Assembly: GCA_003131945.1 (NCBI GenBank)
Contig: PKWD01000062.1
Location: 3,742-11,068 of the forward strand
Origin: Acidimicrobiaceae bacterium
Lineage (GTDB): Bacteria > Actinomycetota > Acidimicrobiia > Acidimicrobiales > UBA8190
DNA: 7,327 bases
Reading direction: 5' to 3'
A program made the position numbers and the translations under genes. The number at the start of each line of letters is the position of its first letter. The first letter of the stretch is position 1. This document shows positions 1 to 5,515 of this stretch, in pieces. Below the pieces are notes generated by a model that searched no databases, was not told where the DNA came from, and saw only the letters and a program-made list of their open reading frames with translations.

Positions 1-881
1 GTGCACGGATCGGTGTTCCCCGGGCACACGTAGAAGTGGACACTGCCGGTCGGAGTGAAGCCGCCTTGGCCCGTCACCGTGGCGGTGTCGGTGTCGCCGG
101 AACCGATGACGATGGAGCCACTCGTTGCTTTGGTCGTGACTCCCGGGGTGTCGGGGCCGACGGTGAAGCACTCCTCGGGCACAAGCCCGTCCGAGGACGC
201 CGGGTAGTGGCCGTCACCGGAGTAGACACCGTCGAAGCAGTAGACACCGGTGGCCGAAGGTATGAAAGAGGGACTGGTGGCGGTGGCGACGGAACCGGCG
301 CCGGACACGGCGACGGTGCCGAGGTCGATCACCCCGGGCGAGGTGGCGCCGCACGGTGTGGTGTCGCCCGGGCACACGTAGAAATGGACAGCACCGGTCG
401 GAGGGATCTCGTCTTGGCCGGTCACGGTGGCGGTGTCGGCGTCGGCCGAGCCGAAGACGATGGAGCCGCTCCCGGGCGCCGTGGTGACGACGGCACAGCC
501 GGCGACGGACACGGGCACGAGGGTGGCCGCATCGCTCTGGCCGGCGCTCGAGTAGGTGCCCACGTAGTCCCCGGCTGCCTTCTGCCACTTGCCCTTGAAG
601 ACGTCACCTGAGGCCGAGCCGGCCGTCCAGGTCATGGTGAGCTTCTTGGTTCCTCGGTACCGGCCCCGGTCCCGGCTGGTGTCGGGGATGGCCACGAAGG
701 CGTGACGGGGGCCGAACGAATCGCTCTCGCAGCCGGCCCCGGCGAGCTCGATCGTCCACACACTGCTGGCCTTGACCTCCGGCGCCGGTGCCGCCAGCTT
801 CGCCGGGGTGGGCGACGCCGAGGCTCCGCCCGCCAGTGTCGTCGCCAGCAGGATCGTCGCCACTACCGCCAATCGGCGCAT
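1..881 (-). CDS. Secreted Ig-like repeat protein, C-terminus cut by window edge
   Basis: An open frame from ATG at 881 runs without a stop to the left edge, giving 293 residues of a longer protein. Residues 1-22 look like a Sec signal peptide: basic MRR, a hydrophobic stretch, then an ASA cleavage motif, so the protein is probably exported. Residues 40-129 form a lead domain with a GTKKLTMTWTAG segment and a Cys at each end (C51, C129). From about 130 there are Ig-like repeats. TATVTGQ...PTG.VHFYVCPG begins at 150 and again at 266, a period of 116 residues (348 bp). The full unit holds C170, C177, C215 and C238, which suggests disulphides, and ends in the GVYCFDGVYSGDGHYPASSDG...ECFTV pattern of bacterial Ig-like repeat proteins. 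The likely role is extracellular or surface-attached adhesion or structure, with no visible enzyme motif. An SD-like G-run lies just upstream of the ATG. The number of repeats and any anchor cannot be seen. The gene is divergent from trmO. Confidence 0.8.
   Translation of the reverse strand, partial: MRRLAVVATILLATTLAGGASASPTPAKLAAPAPEVKASSVWTIELAGAGCESDSFGPRHAFVAIPDTSRDRGRYRGTKKLTMTWTAGSASGDVFKGKWQKAAGDYVGTYSSAGQSDAATLVPVSVAGCAVVTTAPGSGSIVFGSADADTATVTGQDEIPPTGAVHFYVCPGDTTPCGATSPGVIDLGTVAVSGAGSVATATSPSFIPSATGVYCFDGVYSGDGHYPASSDGLVPEECFTVGPDTPGVTTKATSGSIVIGSGDTDTATVTGQGGFTPTGSVHFYVCPGNTDPC
19..397 (-). repeat. Tandem Ig-like repeat, DNA period about 348 bp
   Basis: The CCCGGGCACACGTAGAA segment near 20-35 recurs near 369-383, offset by 348 bp. 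On the coding strand this is the HFYVCPG core of successive Ig-like units. The flanking codons have diverged moderately, so these are old duplications within one gene rather than a recent identical repeat. Only one complete unit and the beginning of a second fall inside the window. Confidence 0.7.
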
Positions 882-1047
882 CTCCGGCCCCCCGACCCCA
901 CTGGGCGCGATCCGAGTCTCCCGGACCCCCGCTCTGCATCCCCCGTCAATCCTACTCTGAGTGCTGTTATAACCACGAAGGTTGGCCCACGGACCCCCAC
1001 GGGGCGGTCCCCCTCGGACGTCGGCGCCGGTGGTGTGAGACTCACCT
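882..1047. promoter_or_regulatory. Divergent intergenic region with a palindromic -10-like box
   Basis: This 166-bp gap separates the outward-pointing Ig-repeat gene and trmO and must hold the promoters for both. The best signal is GTTATAAC at 966-973, a perfect palindrome, so each strand reads a TATAAC -10-like hexamer (968-973 on plus, 971-966 on minus). Predicted 5' leaders are roughly 65-80 nt on either side. I do not see a good -35 match for either direction. A second small palindrome, GTGAG-A-CTCAC at 1035-1045, sits two bases before the trmO ATG. No RNA gene or small ORF is supported here. Confidence 0.35.
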
Positions 1048-1524
1048 ATGACCACGACCGGGGATCAGGCCTTCAGCGTGCGACCGATCGGCGTCGTGCG
1101 ATCCAGCCGCCGGGCGCCGCTCGACGACGACTGGGGCGATGTGGCCGCCACCATCACCGTGGTCCCGCCGTTCGACGCCCGGTCGCTCGTGGGGTTGGCG
1201 GAGTTCAGCTACATCGAGGTGATCTTCGTGTTCCATGGGGTCGACCCGGCCGTGGTGCACACGGGCTCACGCCGACCGCGGGGGAATCCGGAGTGGCCCG
1301 AAGTGGGCATCTTCGCCCAACGGGCCAAGGACCGTCCCAACCGGCTCGGGTTGTGCACCTGCGAACTGGTCGCCGTCCGGGGCGACACCCTCGAGGTGCG
1401 CGCTCTCGACGCTATCGACGGGACGCCGGTTCTCGACATCAAGCCGTACATGACGGAATTCGCGCCGCGCCAGACGGTGCGCCAGCCGACGTGGTCCCAC
1501 GAGCTCATGGCCGGCTACTTCTGA
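1048..1524 (+). CDS. trmO: TrmO/TsaA-family tRNA (t6A37-N6)-methyltransferase, single-domain form
   Basis: The 158-residue product matches the TsaA/TrmO (YaeB, VirR) family. In Escherichia coli, TrmO uses S-adenosylmethionine to methylate N6 of t6A37 in certain threonine tRNAs. Visible motifs, in order, are RPIGVVRS (12-19), the EFSYIEVIFVFH strand region (52-63), the signature FAQRAKDRPNRLGL (89-102, usually FATRSPxRPNPIGL) and DAIDGTPVLDIKPY (121-134). The E. coli enzyme is about 235 residues. This one ends soon after the IKPY motif, so it is the core beta-barrel domain without the C-terminal extension, as in many archaeal and actinobacterial members. No strong SD precedes the ATG. A downstream partner gene starts 48 nt after the stop. 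The family assignment is secure. Methylation of t6A in this organism is inferred, because short-form members are less studied. Confidence 0.9.
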   Translation: MTTTGDQAFSVRPIGVVRSSRRAPLDDDWGDVAATITVVPPFDARSLVGLAEFSYIEVIFVFHGVDPAVVHTGSRRPRGNPEWPEVGIFAQRAKDRPNRLGLCTCELVAVRGDTLEVRALDAIDGTPVLDIKPYMTEFAPRQTVRQPTWSHELMAGYF

Positions 1525-1529
1525 CGCCG

Positions 1530-1556
1530 GGCCCCGAGTCCCGGTGAGCGGGGGCC
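1530..1556 (+). other. GC-rich hairpin just after trmO
   Basis: GGCCCC at 1530-1535 can pair with GGGGCC at 1551-1556 across a 15-nt loop, starting five bases after the trmO stop codon. No T-tract follows, so it is not a canonical intrinsic terminator. It could protect the mRNA 3' end or act as a weak actinobacterial T-less terminator separating trmO from the small gene that follows. In such GC-rich sequence a stem of this size may also arise by chance. Confidence 0.25.
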
Positions 1557-1572
1557 GTGGAAAGCTGAGTCG

Positions 1573-1866
1573 GTGACCACGGCTCGCGAGCGCCGCCAAC
1601 ACCGGCGCAAGGAGCGCCAGCGCCGGGCCGCATCGCGACGCCTGCCACCGGTGCGCTCCACGGGCGGCCGGCGCCTGCAGAGCGGTGGCCGACCGCAGGC
1701 GGTGCGCATGGTCGGCGTCGGCCAGTTCGCCCGGGGCGTGGCCCGCCGGACCGACGCCCACCGTCGCCCCCGCGGGTGGCGCCGGGTGGGCAGTGTCATC
1801 ACGGGTGCTTTGGCCGCCGTCGTGTTCGTGCTGTGGATCATCGCCCGCGTCACCCGCCACCTCTGA
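1573..1866 (+). CDS. Small, very basic single-pass membrane protein, function unknown
   Basis: GTG at 1573 opens a 97-residue frame whose third codon positions are almost all G or C, which supports real coding on this strand. The first 75 residues are extremely rich in Arg (RERRQHRRKERQRRAASRR at 5-23) and probably disordered and cytoplasmic. Residues about 74-92 (SVITGALAAVVFVLWIIA) form one hydrophobic segment ending in a short basic tail, as in a tail-anchored or single-pass protein with its basic part inside the cell. It lies 48 nt after trmO and converges with the CPBP protease gene, whose stop is about 20 nt away. GGAAAG upstream (1559-1564) is a possible SD. I do not recognise the family, and no enzymatic motif is visible. 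Confidence 0.6.
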   Translation: MTTARERRQHRRKERQRRAASRRLPPVRSTGGRRLQSGGRPQAVRMVGVGQFARGVARRTDAHRRPRGWRRVGSVITGALAAVVFVLWIIARVTRHL

Positions 1867-1887
1867 GGCAGTTTGATGGGATGACGC

Positions 1888-2820
1888 TCAGGGATGGAGC
1901 ACGGCGATCACCAAGATCACGGCGTCGAAGATGAAGTGGGCGGCGATGGCCCGGTTGAGACGGTGGTGTTTCTGGAACGACCGTGTCACGAAGTAGCCGA
2001 AGGGCACGGTCAGGAGGAACCCGAGCCCGTAGTAGACGTGGTAGCTGGTGCGGAGGCTGAGACTGAGGACGAGGGCGCTCTGCTGGGTCCACCCGAATTG
2101 CTCCAGCCTGGTGATGAGGTAGCCGTTCACGATCACTTCCTCGGCCACCGCCGTCGTGATCGACGTGGTCAACGCGTAGATGACGTAGTACGCCGGGACG
2201 TGACCGACAGAGGCGTTGTTGAAGAGACTCGAATGTTGCCCGAACAGAACCACGGCGAAGACGATCAGGACGTATTCCGCCAGCCAGGCCGCTCCCGCCA
2301 ATCCGAGGCCCGGCCATATGTCCGCTCTCCACCGGGGGACGCCGATACCGATCGAAGACGGCTTCTGCCCGGTGCGGGCGAGCAGCAGAAGAACGAGCGG
2401 CACCACGGCGGCCACGCTGAAGTAGGTCAGGATCCCGAGGATGAGGTTGCTGACCGGGTGACCGGGAACGACGCTGTTGAGGATGCTGGTGTCGTTGATG
2501 CCCTGGATGTGGCGCACCAGGATCACGAGCGCGGTGCTGACGCCGGGGATCAGGAAGGCGACCATGACGAAGCGCGTCTCCCAGACGAGACTCCAACGAC
2601 TGGGCTCGTCCACCCGGATCGTCACCGCCGTGGGGGGTAGCACCGCCAGCCCGGCGGCACCGGCACCGCCGACGGGGGCGGGGACCGCCATCCAGTACTG
2701 CCAGTCGGGGGGAGGGGCGGGCCATTCGGGCGGGGGCTGCCACCGGGGGGGAGGTGACCAGCCCTGCGGCGGCACGGGCCAGCCCGGTGGCGCCCGCCAT
2801 ACCCAGATGTGGTCGCTCAC
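1888..2820 (-). CDS. CPBP-family intramembrane metalloprotease with Pro/Trp-rich N-terminus
   Basis: The 310-residue membrane protein carries the CPBP (CAAX protease and bacteriocin-processing, Abi) motifs: E227-E228 (AEEVIVNGYLITRLE), H261 in LRTSYHVYYG, and H295 in AHFIFDA. These are the expected glutamates and histidines of the Rce1-like membrane-embedded active site. About seven hydrophobic segments lie between 79 and 308. One oddity is that the usual EExxxR motif reads EEVIVN, so the Arg is replaced by Asn232. Residues 10-40 are a cytosolic leader with five PPxW-type repeats (PPGW, PPQGW, PPRW, PPEW, PPDW), a pattern seen in front of unrelated actinobacterial membrane proteins. The substrate is unknown. 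GTG at 2820 gives the complete leader, but no SD precedes it and a terminator-like hairpin ends three bases upstream. It may therefore have its own leaderless promoter rather than belong to the php operon. Confidence 0.85.
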   Translation of the reverse strand: MSDHIWVWRAPPGWPVPPQGWSPPPRWQPPPEWPAPPPDWQYWMAVPAPVGGAGAAGLAVLPPTAVTIRVDEPSRWSLVWETRFVMVAFLIPGVSTALVILVRHIQGINDTSILNSVVPGHPVSNLILGILTYFSVAAVVPLVLLLLARTGQKPSSIGIGVPRWRADIWPGLGLAGAAWLAEYVLIVFAVVLFGQHSSLFNNASVGHVPAYYVIYALTTSITTAVAEEVIVNGYLITRLEQFGWTQQSALVLSLSLRTSYHVYYGLGFLLTVPFGYFVTRSFQKHHRLNRAIAAHFIFDAVILVIAVLHP

Positions 2821-2822
2821 CT

Positions 2823-2862
2823 AAAAAGGATGCCCGAAGCCGCTGAGCCGATGGCGCATCCC
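2823..2862 (-). terminator. Intrinsic terminator after php
   Basis: Read on the minus strand, GGATGC (2861-2856) pairs perfectly with GCATCC (2833-2828), with a further G-U pair outside. A 22-nt GC-rich loop able to pair internally lies between, and the stem is followed at once by five T (2827-2823). It begins about 23 nt past the php stop and fits the end of the nlpC/p60-pyrF-php transcript. Its T-tract ends just before the GTG of the CPBP gene. Confidence 0.6.
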
Positions 2863-2884
2863 GTCGACCGGACCGACGCCGCGA

Positions 2885-3859
2885 TCAGTACCCCGGTCCG
2901 TGATCCAGAATCCGGCGGGGAGCGCCGACCATCATGGAACGGATCTGGTCCTCCGAGATGCCGCGCCTGCGCATCATGGGCAGGACGTCGCGGCTGATGT
3001 GCATGAAGTTCCAGTTGGGTTGGGCCTGGCGCAGGAAGTCGTCGTCGAACCAGTCCATGTGGCACCCGGCGTCGTGGGAGAGGACGAGGCGTTCGGTCCA
3101 GCCGGCCTCGCACAGCCGGGCGATGGTGTCGACACGCTTCTCGGTGGGGCAGTACGCGTCGACACCGAAGCGGTCCATGCCCAGGGTGGATCCGGCGCGC
3201 AGGAGCTCCTCGAGATAGGACAGGTCCGTCGAGTCGCCGCTGTGGCCCACCACCACGCGCGACAGGTCGACGCCTTCTTCGGTGAAGACCCGTTGCTGGT
3301 CGAGCCCGCGTCGGGAATGGGCGTGGGTGTGGGTGGAGATGGGGAGCCCTGTCTGGCGGTGGACCCGGGCCACGGCCCGCAGGACGCGTTCAACACCGGG
3401 GGTCAGTCCCTGCTCGTCAGTGGCGCATTTCAGGATGCCCGGGCGCACGCCGGACCCGGCAATACCATCTTCGATATCGTGGAGAAAGTACTCGTCGAGG
3501 ATGTCCACACCTTCGGGCCGGAACGCCTTGGTGCGATAGTCGAAGTAGTGGGGGAGGTCGTTGTAGGTGTAGAGGCCGGTGGCACAGACGATGTGGAGAT
3601 CGATCTGCTCGGCCACTTTCTGCACCAGCTCGATGTCGCGGCCGAGGCCCACCACGGTCAGGTCGACGATGGTGCCGATCCCGGCTTCGTGCAGCTCCTG
3701 GAGGCGCTCAACGGCCTGGGCCACCCGGGCGGTCGGATCCCACCCCGTCGGCCAGTTCGCCACCACCTCGGGGGAGCGCACGAAGACGTGCTCGTGCATC
3801 AGGGTGTGGCCCAGTGCTCCGGCGTCGACGGGCCCGCGCACCGTGTTGACCTGACCCAT
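2885..3859 (-). CDS. php: Phosphotriesterase-family lactonase (PLL-type)
   Basis: This is a 324-residue TIM-barrel metalloenzyme of the phosphotriesterase family. All binuclear-metal ligands are visible: H22 and H24 (LMHEHVF), the Lys to be carbamylated K144 (GILKCATDEQGLTPG), H177 (ISTHTHAHS), H206 (VVGHSGD) and D263 (LSHDAG). The features that separate phosphotriesterase-like lactonases from true phosphotriesterases are present: Tyr97/Tyr99 in ATGLYTYNDLP and Arg230 in LGMDRFGVDAY. The sequence closely resembles the M. tuberculosis Rv0230c product and Sulfolobus SsoPox from memory. The main activity is probably hydrolysis of lactones, possibly including acyl-homoserine or other lactones, with weak organophosphate hydrolysis; the substrate is inferred. 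There are two adjacent ATGs, at 3862 and 3859. The second is chosen because GGGAGG (3870-3865) then sits at a proper 5-nt spacing and the N-terminus (MGQVNT) aligns with the relative's MPELNT. It is the last gene of a cluster with pyrF, 33 nt upstream. Confidence 0.93.
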   Translation of the reverse strand: MGQVNTVRGPVDAGALGHTLMHEHVFVRSPEVVANWPTGWDPTARVAQAVERLQELHEAGIGTIVDLTVVGLGRDIELVQKVAEQIDLHIVCATGLYTYNDLPHYFDYRTKAFRPEGVDILDEYFLHDIEDGIAGSGVRPGILKCATDEQGLTPGVERVLRAVARVHRQTGLPISTHTHAHSRRGLDQQRVFTEEGVDLSRVVVGHSGDSTDLSYLEELLRAGSTLGMDRFGVDAYCPTEKRVDTIARLCEAGWTERLVLSHDAGCHMDWFDDDFLRQAQPNWNFMHISRDVLPMMRRRGISEDQIRSMMVGAPRRILDHGPGY

Positions 3860-3862
3860 CAT

Positions 3863-3875
3863 CGCCTCCCGCCTC
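3863..3875 (-). promoter_or_regulatory. Ribosome binding site of php
   Basis: The minus strand reads GGGAGG two bases before the first ATG (3862) and five before the second (3859). The spacing favours initiation at 3859. It is one of the clearer SD sequences in the window, together with that of the PPOX gene. Confidence 0.55.
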
Positions 3876-3892
3876 GTCGGACGGCGCGTACC

Positions 3893-4789
3893 TTAGAGCC
3901 CGAGAACACTCCGCAGCTCGGCCGCCAGGCGCTCGGCCGCCGATCGCAGGTGCGAAGTATCGGGCCCGACGGCCAGCAAAGATCGCGACGCCGACGGCAG
4001 GACGCGACCGGGGCATGAGGCGAAGCAGGCGGCCACGTCGGCCGGTGTGGCGCCCTGGGCTCCCACGCCGGGGGCCAGGAAAAGGCCGAACATGTCGGTG
4101 AGATCGAACTCTGCCGGAGGACCGTGCGTCGGGCCGAACACGGCGCCGACGGGACCGATGCGCCCCGGTGCCACACGGTGGTTCTCGGCGGCCATGTCGA
4201 TGATGAGTTGGTGCTCGACGGTGGTGGCGCCCCCATGGCGGGCCCCCTGGATGGAACGGCCCTCGGGATTGGACGACCGGGTCACGATGAACACGCCGGC
4301 GCCGTTGGCCATGGCGCGGTCGAGGATCGGCTGCATGGCGGCGAGTCCGAGATAGGGGGTGATGGTGATGGCATCGACCTCGATGGCCGCCTCGGGTCCG
4401 AGATAGGCCTCGGCGTAGGCCTCGTTGGTGGATCCGACGTCTCCGCGTTTGGCGTCGAGCAGGACGAGCACTCCGGCGTGGCGACAGGCGTCGATCAGTC
4501 GGGCCAGGCTGCGGATCCCCTGCCAGCCGTGGCGCTCGTAGAAGGCGGCCTGGGGCTTCACGATGCCGACCGTGCCCACCGACGCGTCCACGACGATGTC
4601 GACGAAGCGCTCGAGACCGTCGGCGGTGTCGCCGAGACCCCACTCGGCCAGGAGATCGCCTGAGGGATCGAGCCCGAAGACGAGAGGACCGTGCTCCTGC
4701 ATGGCGGCCACGGCTCGGTCGGCGAAGGGCTCGGTCGGCAGGCCCGTCGATCCCGACGGGGGACCCTGAATCGTCGGCACGGTGGGCAT
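3893..4789 (-). CDS. pyrF: Orotidine-5'-phosphate decarboxylase, mycobacterial type 2
   Basis: The 298-residue enzyme converts orotidine 5'-monophosphate to UMP, the last step of de novo pyrimidine synthesis, in the cytoplasm. Visible motifs are GLDPS (39-43), K78 in GIVKPQAAF, the catalytic DAKRGD (112-117, the D-x-K-x-x-D array of the family), TPYLG (144-148), the SNPEG phosphate-loop region (173-177) and PGVGAQG (240-246). Length and motif spelling fit the long PyrF type found in mycobacteria and relatives. ATG at 4789 is chosen because conserved sequence begins by about residue 20 and no better start follows. The reading frame stays open far upstream, across the NlpC/P60 gene, but that part has no PyrF homology and is a GC-driven shadow. 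No strong SD is seen. The stop-to-start gap from the NlpC/P60 gene is only 16 nt, so translational coupling is likely. The neighbours differ from the common actinobacterial carAB-pyrD-pyrF order. Confidence 0.95.
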   Translation of the reverse strand: MPTVPTIQGPPSGSTGLPTEPFADRAVAAMQEHGPLVFGLDPSGDLLAEWGLGDTADGLERFVDIVVDASVGTVGIVKPQAAFYERHGWQGIRSLARLIDACRHAGVLVLLDAKRGDVGSTNEAYAEAYLGPEAAIEVDAITITPYLGLAAMQPILDRAMANGAGVFIVTRSSNPEGRSIQGARHGGATTVEHQLIIDMAAENHRVAPGRIGPVGAVFGPTHGPPAEFDLTDMFGLFLAPGVGAQGATPADVAACFASCPGRVLPSASRSLLAVGPDTSHLRSAAERLAAELRSVLGL

Positions 4790-4805
4790 GGGCCGACGAT
4801 ACCGG

Positions 4806-5375
4806 TCACCGGGCGGGACGGGTGGCACCGACATACCCCTCGGAGAAGATCGGCTCGACCCGGACGACGGCCCCGGTGTGGGGAGCGTCGACCATCTCGC
4901 CGGTGGAGACGACGATCCCGACGTGGTCGACGGCGTGGGCCGACGGGCCGAAGAACACGAGGTCCCCGGGTAGTAGCGGCGTGCCCGACGGCAGGTGAGG
5001 TCCGGCGTCGAACTGGTCCTGGGCCACGCGGGGAAGGTGCACGCCGGCGGCGGCGAAGGCGGCCTGCACGAGTCCTGAGCAGTCGAAGCCGCCGTCACCC
5101 TCACCACCCCACCGGTAGGGGGTGCCCAGTCGGGCCAAGGCCCACGACAGAGCCCGGGCCGCCGCCATCGACTCACCCGACGCCCACACACCGGAGCCCG
5201 ACGGAGCGCCGGCGGCGGCGGCGGGGACCACGGCGGGCGTGACGGTACCGAGGCCGCCGGGCAGTCCGAGGCCTCCGGTGCTCCCGGCCCAGGCGAGGAC
5301 GCCCATCGAGACGCAGACGGCCGACGAAAGGATGAGGGCGCCGAGGATAAGGAGGAGCCGAACGGGCGAACGCAT
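4806..5375 (-). CDS. NlpC/P60-family cell-wall endopeptidase, exported or membrane-anchored
   Basis: The 189-residue protein starts with MRSPVRLL and a hydrophobic segment at 7-30 ending in AWA-G. This is either a cleavable signal peptide or a membrane anchor, which places the enzyme outside the membrane. A Gly/Pro/Ala-rich linker runs to about 70, followed by an NlpC/P60 domain (73-189). The catalytic triad is visible: C99 in FDCSGLVQAAF, H151 in VDHVGIVVS and H166 in DAPHTG. The upstream GTPYRWGGEGDGG (84-96) and LLPGDLVFF (134-142) are typical family blocks. Such enzymes cleave peptide stems of peptidoglycan, usually the D-Glu to diamino acid bond. No SH3 or other wall-binding domain is present. 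No lipobox is recognised, since the residue before C21 is Val. It is the first gene of the cluster with pyrF and php. Its 5' region holds a repeat-flanked hairpin. Confidence 0.92.
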   Translation of the reverse strand: MRSPVRLLLILGALILSSAVCVSMGVLAWAGSTGGLGLPGGLGTVTPAVVPAAAAGAPSGSGVWASGESMAAARALSWALARLGTPYRWGGEGDGGFDCSGLVQAAFAAAGVHLPRVAQDQFDAGPHLPSGTPLLPGDLVFFGPSAHAVDHVGIVVSTGEMVDAPHTGAVVRVEPIFSEGYVGATRPAR

Positions 5376-5515
5376 GTCATGACCACCGCAGCGTCAGGAG
5401 ACGAGATGCGTGAGCCGGGGCTCAGAGATGCGAAACGGGCGCTCCGAGCACGGTGAACGGAGCAACGCCTGGTTCGCAGTGCACCACGCTCACGGCGGGG
5501 ACGTCAAGGTCCGGT
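5376..5515 (-). promoter_or_regulatory. Upstream region of the NlpC/P60 gene with weak promoter and hairpin
   Basis: This 140-bp gap follows the PPOX stop and precedes the NlpC/P60 start, both on the minus strand. A TTGACG -35-like hexamer occurs at 5507-5502, with only a weak TGCACT at the -10 distance (5483-5478, 18-bp spacer). Between 5403 and 5432 lies a hairpin, TGAGC-CGGG-GCTCA, flanked on both sides by the direct repeat GAGATGCG. No T-tract follows it, so a terminator for the WYL-PPOX transcript is not supported. The NlpC/P60 ATG has only a weak GGTGG-type SD. Confidence 0.35.
5403..5432. repeat. GAGATGCG direct repeat bracketing a small hairpin
   Basis: GAGATGCG occurs at 5403-5410 and again at 5425-5432, a 22-bp period that puts both copies on the same face of the helix. 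Between them lies TGAGC (5411-5415) and GCTCA (5420-5424) with a four-base loop. The element is 28-57 bp upstream of the NlpC/P60 start codon. It could be a protein operator or an mRNA leader structure, and no known motif name fits. Confidence 0.4.

Noticed and set aside
36..611. A 191-codon plus-strand open frame near the left edge
   Set aside because: It is antisense to the Ig-like repeat gene, whose signal peptide and conserved repeats on the minus strand are convincing.
1863..1891. CTGAG...CTCAG inverted repeat between convergent genes as a bidirectional terminator
   Set aside because: The stem is only five pairs with a 19-base loop and no T-tract on either strand.
2316..2325. ATATGTCCGC, identical to half of the WYL operator candidate
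   Set aside because: It is a lone half-site inside the CPBP coding sequence with no dyad partner, and reads as ordinary codons.
2900..4018. A 372-codon plus-strand open frame antisense to php
   Set aside because: Its composition (Gly, Val, Asp, His rich) is the usual antisense image of a GC-rich gene. The minus strand carries an unmistakable metalloenzyme with all ligands.
4790..5386. A 199-codon upstream extension of the pyrF frame, overlapping the NlpC/P60 gene
   Set aside because: The extension has low-complexity Ser/Pro/Arg composition and no PyrF similarity, while the overlapping frame has a full NlpC/P60 domain with catalytic residues. It is a high-GC shadow frame.
5376..5515. A c-di-AMP (ydaO-type) riboswitch upstream of the NlpC/P60 gene
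   Set aside because: Such riboswitches often precede actinobacterial wall hydrolase genes, but I could not find the conserved core segments, and the region is short for that class.
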